62,835 nt of DNA from Candidatus Atribacteria bacterium (GTDB lineage Bacteria > Atribacterota > Phoenicimicrobiia > Phoenicimicrobiales > Stramentimicrobiaceae): positions 1-62,835 of the forward strand of contig JAGYIZ010000007.1 in assembly GCA_018402425.1 (NCBI GenBank), given 5' to 3'. Every line of letters starts with the position of its first letter. The stretch's first letter is position 1. The position numbers were made by a program, and so were the translations under genes. This document shows, one piece after another, positions 28,704 through 37,620 of this stretch. A model generated the notes under the pieces. It worked only from the letters and a program-made list of their open reading frames with translations, was not told the DNA's origin and did not search any database.

Positions 28704-31658
28704 GTGAAAGATAGAGAAAAAGCTAAAGGAGAGCTCATTAATGAATTAAATCAGCTAAAAAAGCGAATTATTACCCCTGAGAAATCAAGAGAAGATGAGG
28801 TAAAATATCGTACAATTTTTGAGAATATTCAAGATATATATTATCGGGCGGACAATGAAGGCAATATACTAATGATTAACTGCAATGGAGCTAAGGAATT
28901 GGGATATAACTCGCCGGATGAAGTTATTGGTAAAAATATTGCAGATGATTTTTATTTGAATCCCGAAGAAAGAAAAAGAAACCTTAATAAAGTAAAGGAA
29001 TCGGGAGGCACCATTCAGGGAATGGAGATTGACTTAAAGAAAAAAGATGGAACACCTATAATAGTGACATCAGCCAGTCATTTTTTGTATGATAAAGAAG
29101 GACAAATTGTCGGAATCGAAGGATTACTGGTAAATGTAACTGAAAAAAGAAAAACAGAAGAAGCTCTACACAAAAGCCATGAAGAATTTGTCAGTTTGTT
29201 TCAATACAGCCCCCTGGCAGCAATGTATCATGATGAGAAGGGCAATGTCTTAAGTATTAATTCAAAATTCACGGAACTTTTCGGTTATACCTTGAATGAA
29301 ATCAAAGGTAAAAATATCCATGAAAGGAATATTTTTCTTGACATTGATGCTGTTAGAGAGAGCGTGTATCTTACTCGATTAGCCTTAGAAGGAAAAGATG
29401 TCAAATATGAAACCATTCGAAAAAAGAAAGACGGTACCCCGCTTTCAATAATAATAACTGTTGCCCCAGTTATTAGAAAAGGGGAATGTCGGGCTGTCAT
29501 TGCCTTTTATCAGGATATAACGGAACAAAAGAAGGTGCAGAATAAATTACAGGAAAGTGAGGAGAAATATCGAACTTTGTTTGAGAATACACCTGCAGTT
29601 TACTGTCAATCTGATAAAGAGGGTAATATTTTAATGATAAATCCTGCCGGCGTTGCATTACTGGGATATAATTCTCCAGAAGAAATCATCGGCAAAAATC
29701 TTACTTATGACATATATTGCAACCCCAAAGAAAGATTTACTTTTTTAGAGGTCATGAAAAAAAATCAGGGTAGTATTAGAGATTATGAAGTAACCCTAAA
29801 GAAAAAAGATGGCACCCCTATTGTAGTTTTGACCAACAGTCAATATTACTATAATAAGGACGGTGCTTTGTCAGGAGTAGTAGGAATTTTTGTAGACATA
29901 ACCGAACGCAAGAAAAATGAAAATGCTTTACATAAAAGTCAACAGGAATTTGCCAGTTTGTTTAAAAGCAGCCCTGAAGCCCTGGTTTACATAGATGGAG
30001 ATAGCAATATTTTAGATATCAACCCTCGTTTTACAGAACTTTTCGGTTATACTTCGGAAGAAGCTAAAGGGAGGAATATCAATGACGGTATGATTCATCC
30101 TCAAAACAAGATTAGAGAAGCTAAAGACTTATATCAACAATCGTTATTCGGTAATTATTATAATTATGAAACAGTAAGGAAAAAGAAAGATAGGTCTTAC
30201 TTCCCAGTAGGCATTTCTAGCTCTACCGTATTTATAGATGGACAGCCAAAAGGTAGAATCGTATCCTATATGGATATTACTGAAACCAAGCGGAATGAAT
30301 TGATTCAACAGGTTTTGTATAACATTTCTAATGCAGCAAATTCTATTATTTCTTTTGAGTCCCTTTATGGCATTATTCATAGACAATTAAGTAAGCTTAT
30401 TGATACAACTAATTTCTATATAGCCCTATTGGACAGGGAAAAGGAAGAAATTTATTTCCCTTACAGTGTTGATGAAATGCAACGTATTCACCATTCTCGC
30501 TCGATTGGTCACAATTCTCTTATTGCCTATATCTTTAATACTGGAGAGCCTGTCCTGGTAAATAAAGAAATTATCAATAAGAACGAAGTATTTAAAAAAT
30601 ATGAGCAATGGTTCGGTAAGTTGCGCCATACTTGGCTTGGTGTGCCTCTGAAGATAAAAGAAGAGACCATAGGCGCCCTTGTCGTTCAAAGTTATAGGGA
30701 TCCGGAACAATATTCTAAAAATGATATTAAGATATTAGAGATAATTTCTTCCCAGATATCAGTCGCTATCAAGAGAAAACAGGATGAGGAAGCCTTACGG
30801 AAGAGCCAGCATGAATTTGCCAGCCTTTTTCAAAGTCATTCAGAGGCATTGCTTTATGTTGATGAGCATGGAACCATTTTAGATCTCAATAAGCGTTTTA
30901 CCCAAGTTTTTGGCTATACCCCAGAAGAAATTAAAGGTAAAAATATAAATTGTGGAATTATTCATCCACCTGATAAAGTAAACGAGGGAGAAGAACTTGA
31001 TAAAAAAGCACTTGCTCAGGGTTATGTACGATTTGAAACAATGCGGAGAAAGAAAGACGGCACTATATTCCCGGTTTCAATATCCGGGTCACCCGTTATT
31101 ATTAATGGAAAAGCCAGAGGAATTATCGGAACTTATATTGATATTACTGAAAGGAAGCAATTAGAAAACCAATTGGGCAAAATGGCTCGAATTGATAACT
31201 TAACCAACTGTTACAATCGTAGATACGGCCTGGATTTGCTGGATAGACAGATAAAATTATCTAAACGTAACAAAACACCCCTGTTAGTAAGTTTTGTAGA
31301 TATTGATAATTTCAAAGAAATTAATGATACTTTTGGCCATTGCGAAGGAGACCAGATTTTAAAAGAAGTTGCCAGTTTGTTTAACTCTACCTTGAGAGAA
31401 GCAGATATCATATGTCGTATGGGAGGAGATGAATTTTTATTGGTATTCCCGGATAGCTCTCTAAAAGAAGTTCCTTTAATAAAAAAACGAATGCAAAAAA
31501 ATTTAGCTCAGCTTAACAAACGTATAAACAAGAATTATATAATAAACTTCAGTATGGGATTTTCCGAGTATTTAACCGATAAACCGGAATCATTAGATAT
31601 ACTAATTGGTATCGCTGATAAAAGAATGTATGAGGATAAGAAGAGAAATAAGAAATGA
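28704..31658 (+). CDS. Multi-PAS/GAF diguanylate cyclase
   Basis: This 984-residue soluble sensor has PAS domains at about 40-155, 160-275, 285-405, 410-525, a GAF domain at 535-695, a fifth PAS at 705-820 and a C-terminal GGDEF domain. The active-site loop RMGGDEFLLVF (~905-915) is intact, so it should make cyclic di-GMP. The PAS domains are of two alternating kinds (1 and 3 alike; 2, 4 and 5 alike). No transmembrane segment is seen. The GTG start is backed by AGGAGGT at 28693-28699. A c-di-GMP-I riboswitch lies directly downstream. Confidence 0.92.
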   Translation: MKDREKAKGELINELNQLKKRIITPEKSREDEVKYRTIFENIQDIYYRADNEGNILMINCNGAKELGYNSPDEVIGKNIADDFYLNPEERKRNLNKVKESGGTIQGMEIDLKKKDGTPIIVTSASHFLYDKEGQIVGIEGLLVNVTEKRKTEEALHKSHEEFVSLFQYSPLAAMYHDEKGNVLSINSKFTELFGYTLNEIKGKNIHERNIFLDIDAVRESVYLTRLALEGKDVKYETIRKKKDGTPLSIIITVAPVIRKGECRAVIAFYQDITEQKKVQNKLQESEEKYRTLFENTPAVYCQSDKEGNILMINPAGVALLGYNSPEEIIGKNLTYDIYCNPKERFTFLEVMKKNQGSIRDYEVTLKKKDGTPIVVLTNSQYYYNKDGALSGVVGIFVDITERKKNENALHKSQQEFASLFKSSPEALVYIDGDSNILDINPRFTELFGYTSEEAKGRNINDGMIHPQNKIREAKDLYQQSLFGNYYNYETVRKKKDRSYFPVGISSSTVFIDGQPKGRIVSYMDITETKRNELIQQVLYNISNAANSIISFESLYGIIHRQLSKLIDTTNFYIALLDREKEEIYFPYSVDEMQRIHHSRSIGHNSLIAYIFNTGEPVLVNKEIINKNEVFKKYEQWFGKLRHTWLGVPLKIKEETIGALVVQSYRDPEQYSKNDIKILEIISSQISVAIKRKQDEEALRKSQHEFASLFQSHSEALLYVDEHGTILDLNKRFTQVFGYTPEEIKGKNINCGIIHPPDKVNEGEELDKKALAQGYVRFETMRRKKDGTIFPVSISGSPVIINGKARGIIGTYIDITERKQLENQLGKMARIDNLTNCYNRRYGLDLLDRQIKLSKRNKTPLLVSFVDIDNFKEINDTFGHCEGDQILKEVASLFNSTLREADIICRMGGDEFLLVFPDSSLKEVPLIKKRMQKNLAQLNKRINKNYIINFSMGFSEYLTDKPESLDILIGIADKRMYEDKKRNKK

Positions 31659-31749
31659 TTTTCAGTATATATGATGAGTTTTTGTCTAAAAAATTGCCAT
31701 TTGGGGAATAATTAAGTAGAAGTAAAAAAATATTGTGATCAGGAAAAAA

Positions 31750-31852
31750 AACTGATAAAGGCAAACTACCCGAAAGGGTAGGACGCAAAGTCATGGGCCT
31801 AAAATGTATCGAAGGATAGAAGGATACATGATGGTCGCCAGACCGCCGGTTG
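31750..31852 (+). ncRNA. Cyclic di-GMP-I (GEMM) riboswitch
   Basis: The region shows the conserved GEMM-I layout: GGCAAAC, a 6-bp stem capped by a GAAA tetraloop (CTACCCGAAAGGGTAG at 31765-31780), GACGCAAAGTCATGGGCCTAA, a second stem ATGTATC/GATACAT (31803-31828) and the closing ATGGTCGCCAGACCGCCGG. It is 40 bp upstream of the sigma-factor gene start and downstream of a cyclase gene. No clear separate terminator is visible before the ribosome site, so control of translation or a short terminator overlapping the 3' side are both possible. Confidence 0.92.
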
Positions 31853-31891
31853 TTTTTTATTTCTAGAAAACTTTATGATTGAGGTGACAAA

Positions 31892-32620
31892 ATGACTAGC
31901 AGCAGCCTAAAAATTAGAGAAGAAAAAGAATTGCATCCGAAGATAGAAACAGAACTTGCCGAAAAGTATCAATACTTAGTAGGTAAAATTGCTGAACAAT
32001 TTATCGAAGTGTCTGAAACCCAAGAAAATTTGGAGGAAGTGGGATATATTGGACTATTGAATGCTGTAAATCTTTATGATAAAAAAATCCATCAGATGGA
32101 TTTTAAGACATATGCCCAAATTTTGATTACTGAAGAAATGCACCAATATCTCATGAATAAAAGCAGGCAGGTAGACCGGCCTGATTGGCTTGTTAAACTA
32201 AATCACAAGATAGATAATTTTGTAATTGAGTATCGGGAGAAATATCAGAATTTTCCTCAAATTCCTGAAATTGCCGAATACCTGAATATTGATACTTTTG
32301 GACTGCAGGAAGTATTAAAAGCCAGAGATTCTTTAAGAGAAAACCATTTTTCAAAACAAATGGACCAACAGGTTAACCTTTCCCAGATTCAACCAAATTT
32401 AGAAAATATAAAAAGCCAGTCATATCAGGCATTTAAACTTCCTATTGAAGATTTAATTGCTTTGCAGAAAGCTTTAAAGAAAGTTAAAAAGTTACAGGAA
32501 GGTATTGTTTATTACCTATTTGTGATGGATTTAAGTGAGACTAAATTAGCCAAAATGTTCGGTATATCCAATCAAAAAGCTAACCATCTAAAGAAAGAGG
32601 CTTTAAATCATTTACAGTAA
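31892..32620 (+). CDS. Sigma-70 family (SigB/SigF-like) sigma factor
   Basis: This 242-residue protein has region 2 features (VGYIGLLNAVNLYDKK, FKTYAQILITEEMHQYL at ~45-85), a region 3-like helix set (QIPEIAEYLNIDTFGLQEVL, ~125-145) and a C-terminal region 4 helix-turn-helix (SETKLAKMFGISNQKANHLKKEA, ~213-235). Core motifs are weakly conserved, so it is a divergent alternative sigma factor of the SigB/F/G type. No anti-sigma gene adjoins it. Its leader holds the c-di-GMP riboswitch, implying that c-di-GMP level sets its expression. GAGGTG lies before the ATG. Confidence 0.8.
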   Translation: MTSSSLKIREEKELHPKIETELAEKYQYLVGKIAEQFIEVSETQENLEEVGYIGLLNAVNLYDKKIHQMDFKTYAQILITEEMHQYLMNKSRQVDRPDWLVKLNHKIDNFVIEYREKYQNFPQIPEIAEYLNIDTFGLQEVLKARDSLRENHFSKQMDQQVNLSQIQPNLENIKSQSYQAFKLPIEDLIALQKALKKVKKLQEGIVYYLFVMDLSETKLAKMFGISNQKANHLKKEALNHLQ

Positions 32621-32769
32621 GACAAAAAAATGCTAAATACTATAAATATTTTAAAAAAGTAAACTTATTAGTAGTATAATATTAATAACAATGTTGCTTA
32701 GAAAAAATCTTTTCTATTATAACCAAAAATCAAAAGCAGGATTTCCCTCCTTATTCTTCTTCCCGAATT

Positions 32770-32991
32770 ATATGGCCTGATTTGCTTAATGGATTGCTGA
32801 TGTTAATTATCGTTGCGGTAATTACCATAGTTGCTCTATTTGAACAGACAGAGAAAATAACCAAAATGTCCTGCTTACCAAAGCAGCAGAAGAGGAATTA
32901 CAAAAAAACAGTGGGTATACTTTATGATGCTGAGGTTGTGGATGCCTGCCTGAAAGTATGCCGAAAAAAAACAGATGGTACCCATCTATAA
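32770..32991 (+). pseudogene. HD-GYP phosphodiesterase C-terminal remnant
   Basis: Two frames joined by one frame change give VLLTKAAEEELQKNSG and LYDAEVVDACLKVCRK, which match the end of HD-GYP domains (c-di-GMP phosphodiesterases). Upstream text is too damaged to read the HD or GYP motifs. A 69-codon frame starting at 32782 runs through but is a mixture of the wrong frame and the right one. It lies among cyclic di-GMP genes, which supports the reading. Confidence 0.5.
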
Positions 32992-33348
32992 TAATTAGCA
33001 TTTCATGGTTAGAAAAATTGACAAAGAAAAGAAAGTGCTTTACTATGCAAAAAAGGATTTGTAAAAGATTTTTAATATTTCTCTAAATCTTAAAAAAATA
33101 TTTTTTAGTCCTTCCTGTTTGTAAAAATAAAAAAACATGAATAGCAAAAAAGACATAAGACAGAGTTTTTTTAAATAATAAACAGATCTGGCAGATTTCG
33201 CCCAAATATTATGGGGAAATTGCTGAGTTCACTATGTCCTGATATTTGTTAACTACTTCCTAATTTTAGAGAAGCAATGAATTTGCTTTTTGAATAACAA
33301 AATAAGGAGAAAGTTATAAAAAATTTCACCGGAGAATGGCAGGAGAGG
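32992..33348. other. AT-rich intergenic stretch between domain remnants
   Basis: I see no gene in these ~350 bases. Given an HD-GYP tail before it and a GGDEF tail after it, this may be the eroded body of one or two signalling genes, but I could not read any recognisable domain segment in it. Confidence 0.35.
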
Positions 33349-33463
33349 CCATTTTTTTGCTTTCCCTGATGACGGGGAAGGTATAAAGCAATTAATTGAT
33401 GCGGCAGATAAAGCATTATATAATGCCAAAGAAAAGGCTAGAAACCAGGTTTGTGCAGCATAA
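33349..33463 (+). pseudogene. GGDEF domain C-terminal remnant
   Basis: The frame FAFPDDGEGIKQLIDAADKA followed by LYNAKEKARNQVCAA and a TAA at 33461-33463 is the characteristic end of a GGDEF diguanylate cyclase domain. The GG(D/E)EF loop and everything upstream are missing. It is a fragment of about 37 residues, too short to act, and suggests loss of another cyclase gene here. Confidence 0.72.
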
Positions 33464-33574
33464 TTTATGGATTAATCGATAGTAGAATAATAGCAGAAAC
33501 TTTAATTTGCATGAACTGCCCTATTGATAATAATATATAAATATTAGAATAAATAATGAAGGAAGCTCAAGATT

Positions 33575-34705
33575 ATGAAACAGGTAAGGACTAGGCGAGA
33601 ACTATCACAACTGTTTAGGAGTAAGGCAAAGAATAATCACCAAAAAGCTAATAAAAATAAAAAGGGCAAATATCCGAAAACAGTTTTATCAAAAGAAGAA
33701 CAGTTAAATAAATTAGAAGAAGCATTCCAGCAAGGTCGCCAGGAATACATGAATCTTTTCAGGGAATGCCCTGAAGCATTGGTTTATACCAATATTGATG
33801 GAATTGTCATGAAGGTAAACAGATATTTTGAAAATTTAACTGGTTTTCTGGAAGAAGAAATGAAGGGAGATTCGATAGTTTATTCCCTCAAACCTGAAGA
33901 TAGGGCTTATTTTGAAACAGACAATAGTAATTATATTGAAACATCTATCAGTTCCAGGGATGGTTTCAGAATAGAAGTTTCGGTAAATAAATCCTATAAT
34001 CAAACCAAGAACAGATTAGCAGGAATAATATTTTCTTTCCGGGAAATTTCTCATTTACAGAGAGAGCGAAAAATTATTCAGACCCTATATCATATTTCTC
34101 AAATAGCCGGGTCTGGCATTCCTTTACAGGAAATGTACCCATTAGTCCATGAGCAATTGGGACAGATTATTGATACAACCAACTTTTATGTAGCACTCAA
34201 GGATAATGAAAAAAAAGAACTTTATTTTCCCTATTATACCGATGAAGCAGCCGGAGATAACGAGATATTCATCAACCGCTATTGTTCTTCCCAGAGTATC
34301 TTTCATTATGTGTTAAAAGTCGGGAAGCCGGTTTTGATGGATTTTCAAAGATACCGCAAAATGTTATCTTACGGATATATTGAACCATGGGATGTAATGA
34401 CCAATACCCATCTCTGGCTTGCTGTCCCCTTAAAAGCTGATGAAAAAATTATTGGGGTTATTGCCTTGCAGAGTTATGACAATGCCCGCTTATATAGTGA
34501 AAGAGATATTGACCTGTTAGAGTTTGTCTCCCAGCAGCTCTCGTCGGTTATTTATCGAAAATTTTTAGAAGGAAAGTTGAAACATCTGCGTCAAGAACAA
34601 AAAGATTCCACCGATGCTGGTAATATTTCGGTAACAAACAGATTGATCAAATTTAGAGATGAAGAAAAAAAAGAGTCCCATATAGAGAATAAAGAAAAAG
34701 AATAA
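33575..34705 (+). CDS. PAS-GAF sensor protein without output domain
   Basis: This 376-residue soluble protein has a lysine-rich N-terminus, a PAS domain (~55-165, LFRECPEALVYTNIDG) and a GAF domain (~185-335, IIDTTNFYVALKDNEKKELY). The GAF closely resembles that of the cyclase at 28704 (IDTTNFY-AL-D-EK-E-YFPY), so the two are paralogues. No GGDEF, kinase or HTH domain follows; the last ~45 residues are charged. It may be a truncated cyclase or a stand-alone sensor acting on a partner. Confidence 0.85.
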   Translation: MKQVRTRRELSQLFRSKAKNNHQKANKNKKGKYPKTVLSKEEQLNKLEEAFQQGRQEYMNLFRECPEALVYTNIDGIVMKVNRYFENLTGFLEEEMKGDSIVYSLKPEDRAYFETDNSNYIETSISSRDGFRIEVSVNKSYNQTKNRLAGIIFSFREISHLQRERKIIQTLYHISQIAGSGIPLQEMYPLVHEQLGQIIDTTNFYVALKDNEKKELYFPYYTDEAAGDNEIFINRYCSSQSIFHYVLKVGKPVLMDFQRYRKMLSYGYIEPWDVMTNTHLWLAVPLKADEKIIGVIALQSYDNARLYSERDIDLLEFVSQQLSSVIYRKFLEGKLKHLRQEQKDSTDAGNISVTNRLIKFRDEEKKESHIENKEKE

Positions 34706-34765
34706 TCTTCCTATAATAGTGATAATAGTGATATAATTAAAAAATAGATGAAAGGGGTGGTAAAG

Positions 34766-35578
34766 TTGGTCAATTCCGATTCTTCGCTTTCCCAAAAAAA
34801 ATCTCTGCAAGTATTAAATATCTTAGCTTTTCTATTAGTTTTAGTAGTAAATGGATTAGCTAATGCCCTTCCGTTAGGTGGCAATACTACCGGAGATATT
34901 TCTGCGCTTTATCCCAATTTGTTCGTACCGGCAGGATTAATTTTTTCTATCTGGGGAGTTATTTACCTGGCCTTGGTGGCCTTTATCATCTATCAGGCAA
35001 GGGATTTATTCTCCGGCAGGAAAATTAAAATGCCCTATTTGGAATCCATCGGCTGGTATTTTTTAATCAGCTGCCTGGCAAACACAGGTTGGCTTTTTGC
35101 CTGGCATTACCGGCAGGTAGTACTTTCTTTGGTGTCAATGCTGGTTTTATTGTTTTCATTGATTATGATTTATATTAGGCTGAATATCGGTGAAGAATCT
35201 GTTGATTCAGCTACCCGTTATTATGTGCATTTACCTTTCAGCCTTTATCTGGGCTGGATTACGGTAGCCACCATTGCCAATATTACGGCAGTATTAGTCT
35301 GGTATAACTGGAGTGGATGGGGTTTGTCAGAGGTATTCTGGACTGTCCTGGTTATTATAGCGGGAACTGCAATAGCCTTGATTAATATTATGCAAAGAGG
35401 AGATATTGCTTATAGTGCAGTGATTCTCTGGGCTTATCTGGGAATTATCATAAAAAGATATTCTGTAGACGGCTCTCCTATTATGACAATTATCTTTGCA
35501 GCAGGATTAGGGATGTTATTAATTATAATAGGTCTCTTGTTTTTCAGAAAAAAAGTTTTATTTAAAAGTACAGCTTAG
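34766..35578 (+). CDS. TspO/MBR-related tryptophan-rich membrane protein
   Basis: This ~270-residue membrane protein has seven or so hydrophobic segments with the features LFVPAGLIFSIWGVIYLAL, CLANTGWLFAWHY and FSLYLGWITVATIAN, as in the longer TspO/MBR-like family of uncharacterised proteins. TspO itself is ~160 residues with five helices, so this is the extended relative and ligand binding is unproven. AGGGGTGG at 34752-34759 favours the TTG at 34766; the ATG at 34748 would place that site inside the gene. Confidence 0.75.
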   Translation: MVNSDSSLSQKKSLQVLNILAFLLVLVVNGLANALPLGGNTTGDISALYPNLFVPAGLIFSIWGVIYLALVAFIIYQARDLFSGRKIKMPYLESIGWYFLISCLANTGWLFAWHYRQVVLSLVSMLVLLFSLIMIYIRLNIGEESVDSATRYYVHLPFSLYLGWITVATIANITAVLVWYNWSGWGLSEVFWTVLVIIAGTAIALINIMQRGDIAYSAVILWAYLGIIIKRYSVDGSPIMTIIFAAGLGMLLIIIGLLFFRKKVLFKSTA

Positions 35579-35620
35579 CAGATAAGAATGTATATTAAAT
35601 AAAGATAAAGAAAATTATAG

Positions 35621-35657
35621 AGAAGCTTCTTAGCAGAAAAACTAAGAAGCTTCTTTT
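35621..35657 (+). terminator. Intrinsic terminator after the TspO-like gene
   Basis: A 13-bp stem AGAAGCTTCTTAG / CTAAGAAGCTTCT (35621-35633, 35642-35654) runs into TTTT. A group II intron begins two bases after the T run, so the terminator's T tract appears split by the insertion. Confidence 0.88.
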
Positions 35658-36075
35658 AGTGCGCCCAGCATGGGTGATTACTAGTCGGTGAAAGTCCGAT
35701 ATGGGGGTTGATAGTGCCAACCATTAGCTTAAGACAAGGGTGTCCACCGTGAGGTGGAATCTGAAGGAAGTCGGCGGCAAAGCTCTGGTCTGAGGAATAC
35801 GAACTACATATAAGGCATATGCTTGTGGGTAAGTTTGCTAAACAAAACAAAGCCCAAAACTATCCGAAACAGGCGGTGTAAATGTAGCAGATAGATGGAG
35901 TGAAAGTAATCGTTCTTACCTGGGGAGGTCTGACAGATATGTTGTGGATATGCATTTAGACGCAACAACTCACACAGTGATGTGTGCTTGAACTGTCAGA
36001 AGTCAGCAGATGCCGTAGTAAATTCGTGGACATGTACGCGAATTGAAGGGCTGAACGTCAGGAGGTTTCAGAAGT

Positions 36076-37491
36076 TTGAAGAACTCGAAAGAAACACACA
36101 GACCGCAGACAACTTCATATGAAGGCTGTTCTCAGGAGATAAGGCTGGAAGCTGGAAGTAATGAGAAAGTGCAGAGTGTTTCTACGGCGTTAGAAAATGG
36201 AAGAAACGGGGAAAATGCATGTGCCAGTAACCTTATGGAGAAAATCCTTGCAAAAGCCAACATGAATATGGCATACAAAAAAGTAGCAAGGAACAAAGGC
36301 AAGCATGGAATTGATGGAATGAGGGTGGATGAACTTCTGCCCTACCTGAAAGAACATGGAAGCCAGCTCCGAAAGGATTTACTGGAAGGGAAGTATAAAC
36401 CGAAATCAGTAAGACGGGTAGAGATACCTAAAACTGATGGAGGGGTAAGACTACTGGGTATACCTACAGTAATTGACAGAATGGTGCAACAGGCTATTGC
36501 ACAGGAACTTACACCAATATTTGAACCCATATTCTCAGATAACAGCTACGGTTTCAGACCAAATCGTAATGCACATCAAGCAATCAGAACCTCACAAGAG
36601 CACATGAATGATGGTTGTACGTGGGTAGTTGATATAGACCTTGAAGAGTATTTTGACACGGTAAATCATGACAAACTCATGGCGTTGGTTGCGAGGGAAA
36701 TTAAAGACAAAAGAGTATTGAAACTGATAAGAGCATATCTGAATTCTGGGGTAATGATTAATGGTGTAATAGTTGACACAGACCGAGGATGCCCGCAGGG
36801 TGGACCTCTGAGTCCATTACTTAGTAACATTATGCTAAATGAATTGGATAAAGAGCTCGAGAAACGGAATCATAAATTCTGCCGGTATGCTGATGATAAC
36901 CAATTGTATGTCAAAAGCAGAAAAGCGGCTGAGAGAGTAATGGAAAGCATTACAGAATTTATTGAGGGTAAACTCAAGCTTAAAGTCAACAGGATTAAAA
37001 GTGCAATAGGGCGACCCTGGGATAGGAAATTCCTTGGATTTTCATTTTACCGAATAAATAAACAGATAAGGATAAGAATACATCCCAAGTCAATTAAAAG
37101 AGTGAAGGAAAAGGTCAGAGTCATTGTATCAAGAAGTAATGCCTGGAGTATGCAATTTCGCTACCTGAAATTAAGACAATTGATAACAGGATGGGTCAGC
37201 TATTTTGGAATAGCTGATATGAAAGGGGTTGCTAAAACTCTTGATAAATGGACAAGGCGAAGAATCCGCATGTGTTACTGGAAACAGTGGAAGAAAATTA
37301 AAACCAAACATGACAATCTAGTCAAACTTGGAATTGATAATTACAAAGCATGGGAATTCGCAAATACAAGAAAAGGCTATTGGAGGATATCCAACAGCCC
37401 AATACTTGCAAGAACTTTTACTAATAAACTCTTTAATAGACTAGGTTATCTCAGTTTTACTGAAAGATATGCACAAGTAACTAATTCTTGA
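36076..37491 (+). CDS. ltrA: Group II intron reverse transcriptase/maturase
   Basis: This 471-residue protein has the RT fingers and palm (IPKTDGGVRLLGIPTVIDR, DNSYGFRPNRNAHQAI, RGCPQGGPLSPLLSN), the catalytic FCRYADDNQLYV (~270-281), the maturase X domain (LRQLITGWVSYFGIADM) and a C-terminal segment ending TNKLFNRLGYLSFTERYAQV. No HNH endonuclease domain is visible, consistent with class C introns. The TTG start at 36076 follows AGGAGG at 36060-36065. All three catalytic aspartates appear present (D in VVDIDLEEYF and the YADD pair). Confidence 0.93.
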   Translation: MKNSKETHRPQTTSYEGCSQEIRLEAGSNEKVQSVSTALENGRNGENACASNLMEKILAKANMNMAYKKVARNKGKHGIDGMRVDELLPYLKEHGSQLRKDLLEGKYKPKSVRRVEIPKTDGGVRLLGIPTVIDRMVQQAIAQELTPIFEPIFSDNSYGFRPNRNAHQAIRTSQEHMNDGCTWVVDIDLEEYFDTVNHDKLMALVAREIKDKRVLKLIRAYLNSGVMINGVIVDTDRGCPQGGPLSPLLSNIMLNELDKELEKRNHKFCRYADDNQLYVKSRKAAERVMESITEFIEGKLKLKVNRIKSAIGRPWDRKFLGFSFYRINKQIRIRIHPKSIKRVKEKVRVIVSRSNAWSMQFRYLKLRQLITGWVSYFGIADMKGVAKTLDKWTRRRIRMCYWKQWKKIKTKHDNLVKLGIDNYKAWEFANTRKGYWRISNSPILARTFTNKLFNRLGYLSFTERYAQVTNS

Positions 37492-37492
37492 C

Positions 37493-37570
37493 GAACCGCC
37501 GTATACCGAACGGTATGTACGGTGGTATGAGAGGACGGTAGATGAATTAATCATCTACCTCCTACTCGAT
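37493..37570 (+). ncRNA. Group II intron domains V and VI
   Basis: Domain V is the hairpin starting GAACCGCCGTATACCGAACG and closing with GGTATGTACGGTGGT (37493-37527), the catalytic core of the intron. Domain VI is the following stem GGTAGATGA / TCATCTACC (37537-37560) with the sequence CTCCTACTCGAT to the 3' end. Both fit the end of a bacterial group II intron. Confidence 0.85.
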
Positions 37571-37620
37571 TTTCAAGCATTCAAACAGATTTTTACAATA
37601 ATAACCGAAGGAGGAAATTT

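Larger units (their letters stand above)
35659..37570 (+). mobile_element. Group II intron (class C-like) with maturase
   Basis: The element starts with GTGCGCCCAGCATGGGTG (35659-35676), a standard group II 5' end, followed by ~400 bp of structured RNA. It encodes a reverse transcriptase/maturase (36076-37491) and ends with domains V and VI. It sits directly behind a terminator hairpin, the favoured target of bacterial class C introns; TTTCAA after position 37570 looks like the remainder of the T tract. Both ends and the ORF appear complete, so it may be active. The exact 3' splice site (after CTACTCGAT) is inferred. Confidence 0.9.

Noticed and set aside
32782-32991. 69-codon membrane-like small gene
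   Set aside because: The frame mixes non-matching residues with an HD-GYP tail; other frames explain the region better as a gene relic.
36076-37491. Retron or diversity-generating reverse transcriptase
   Set aside because: The RT is framed by group II intron 5' and 3' RNA structures and has a maturase domain.
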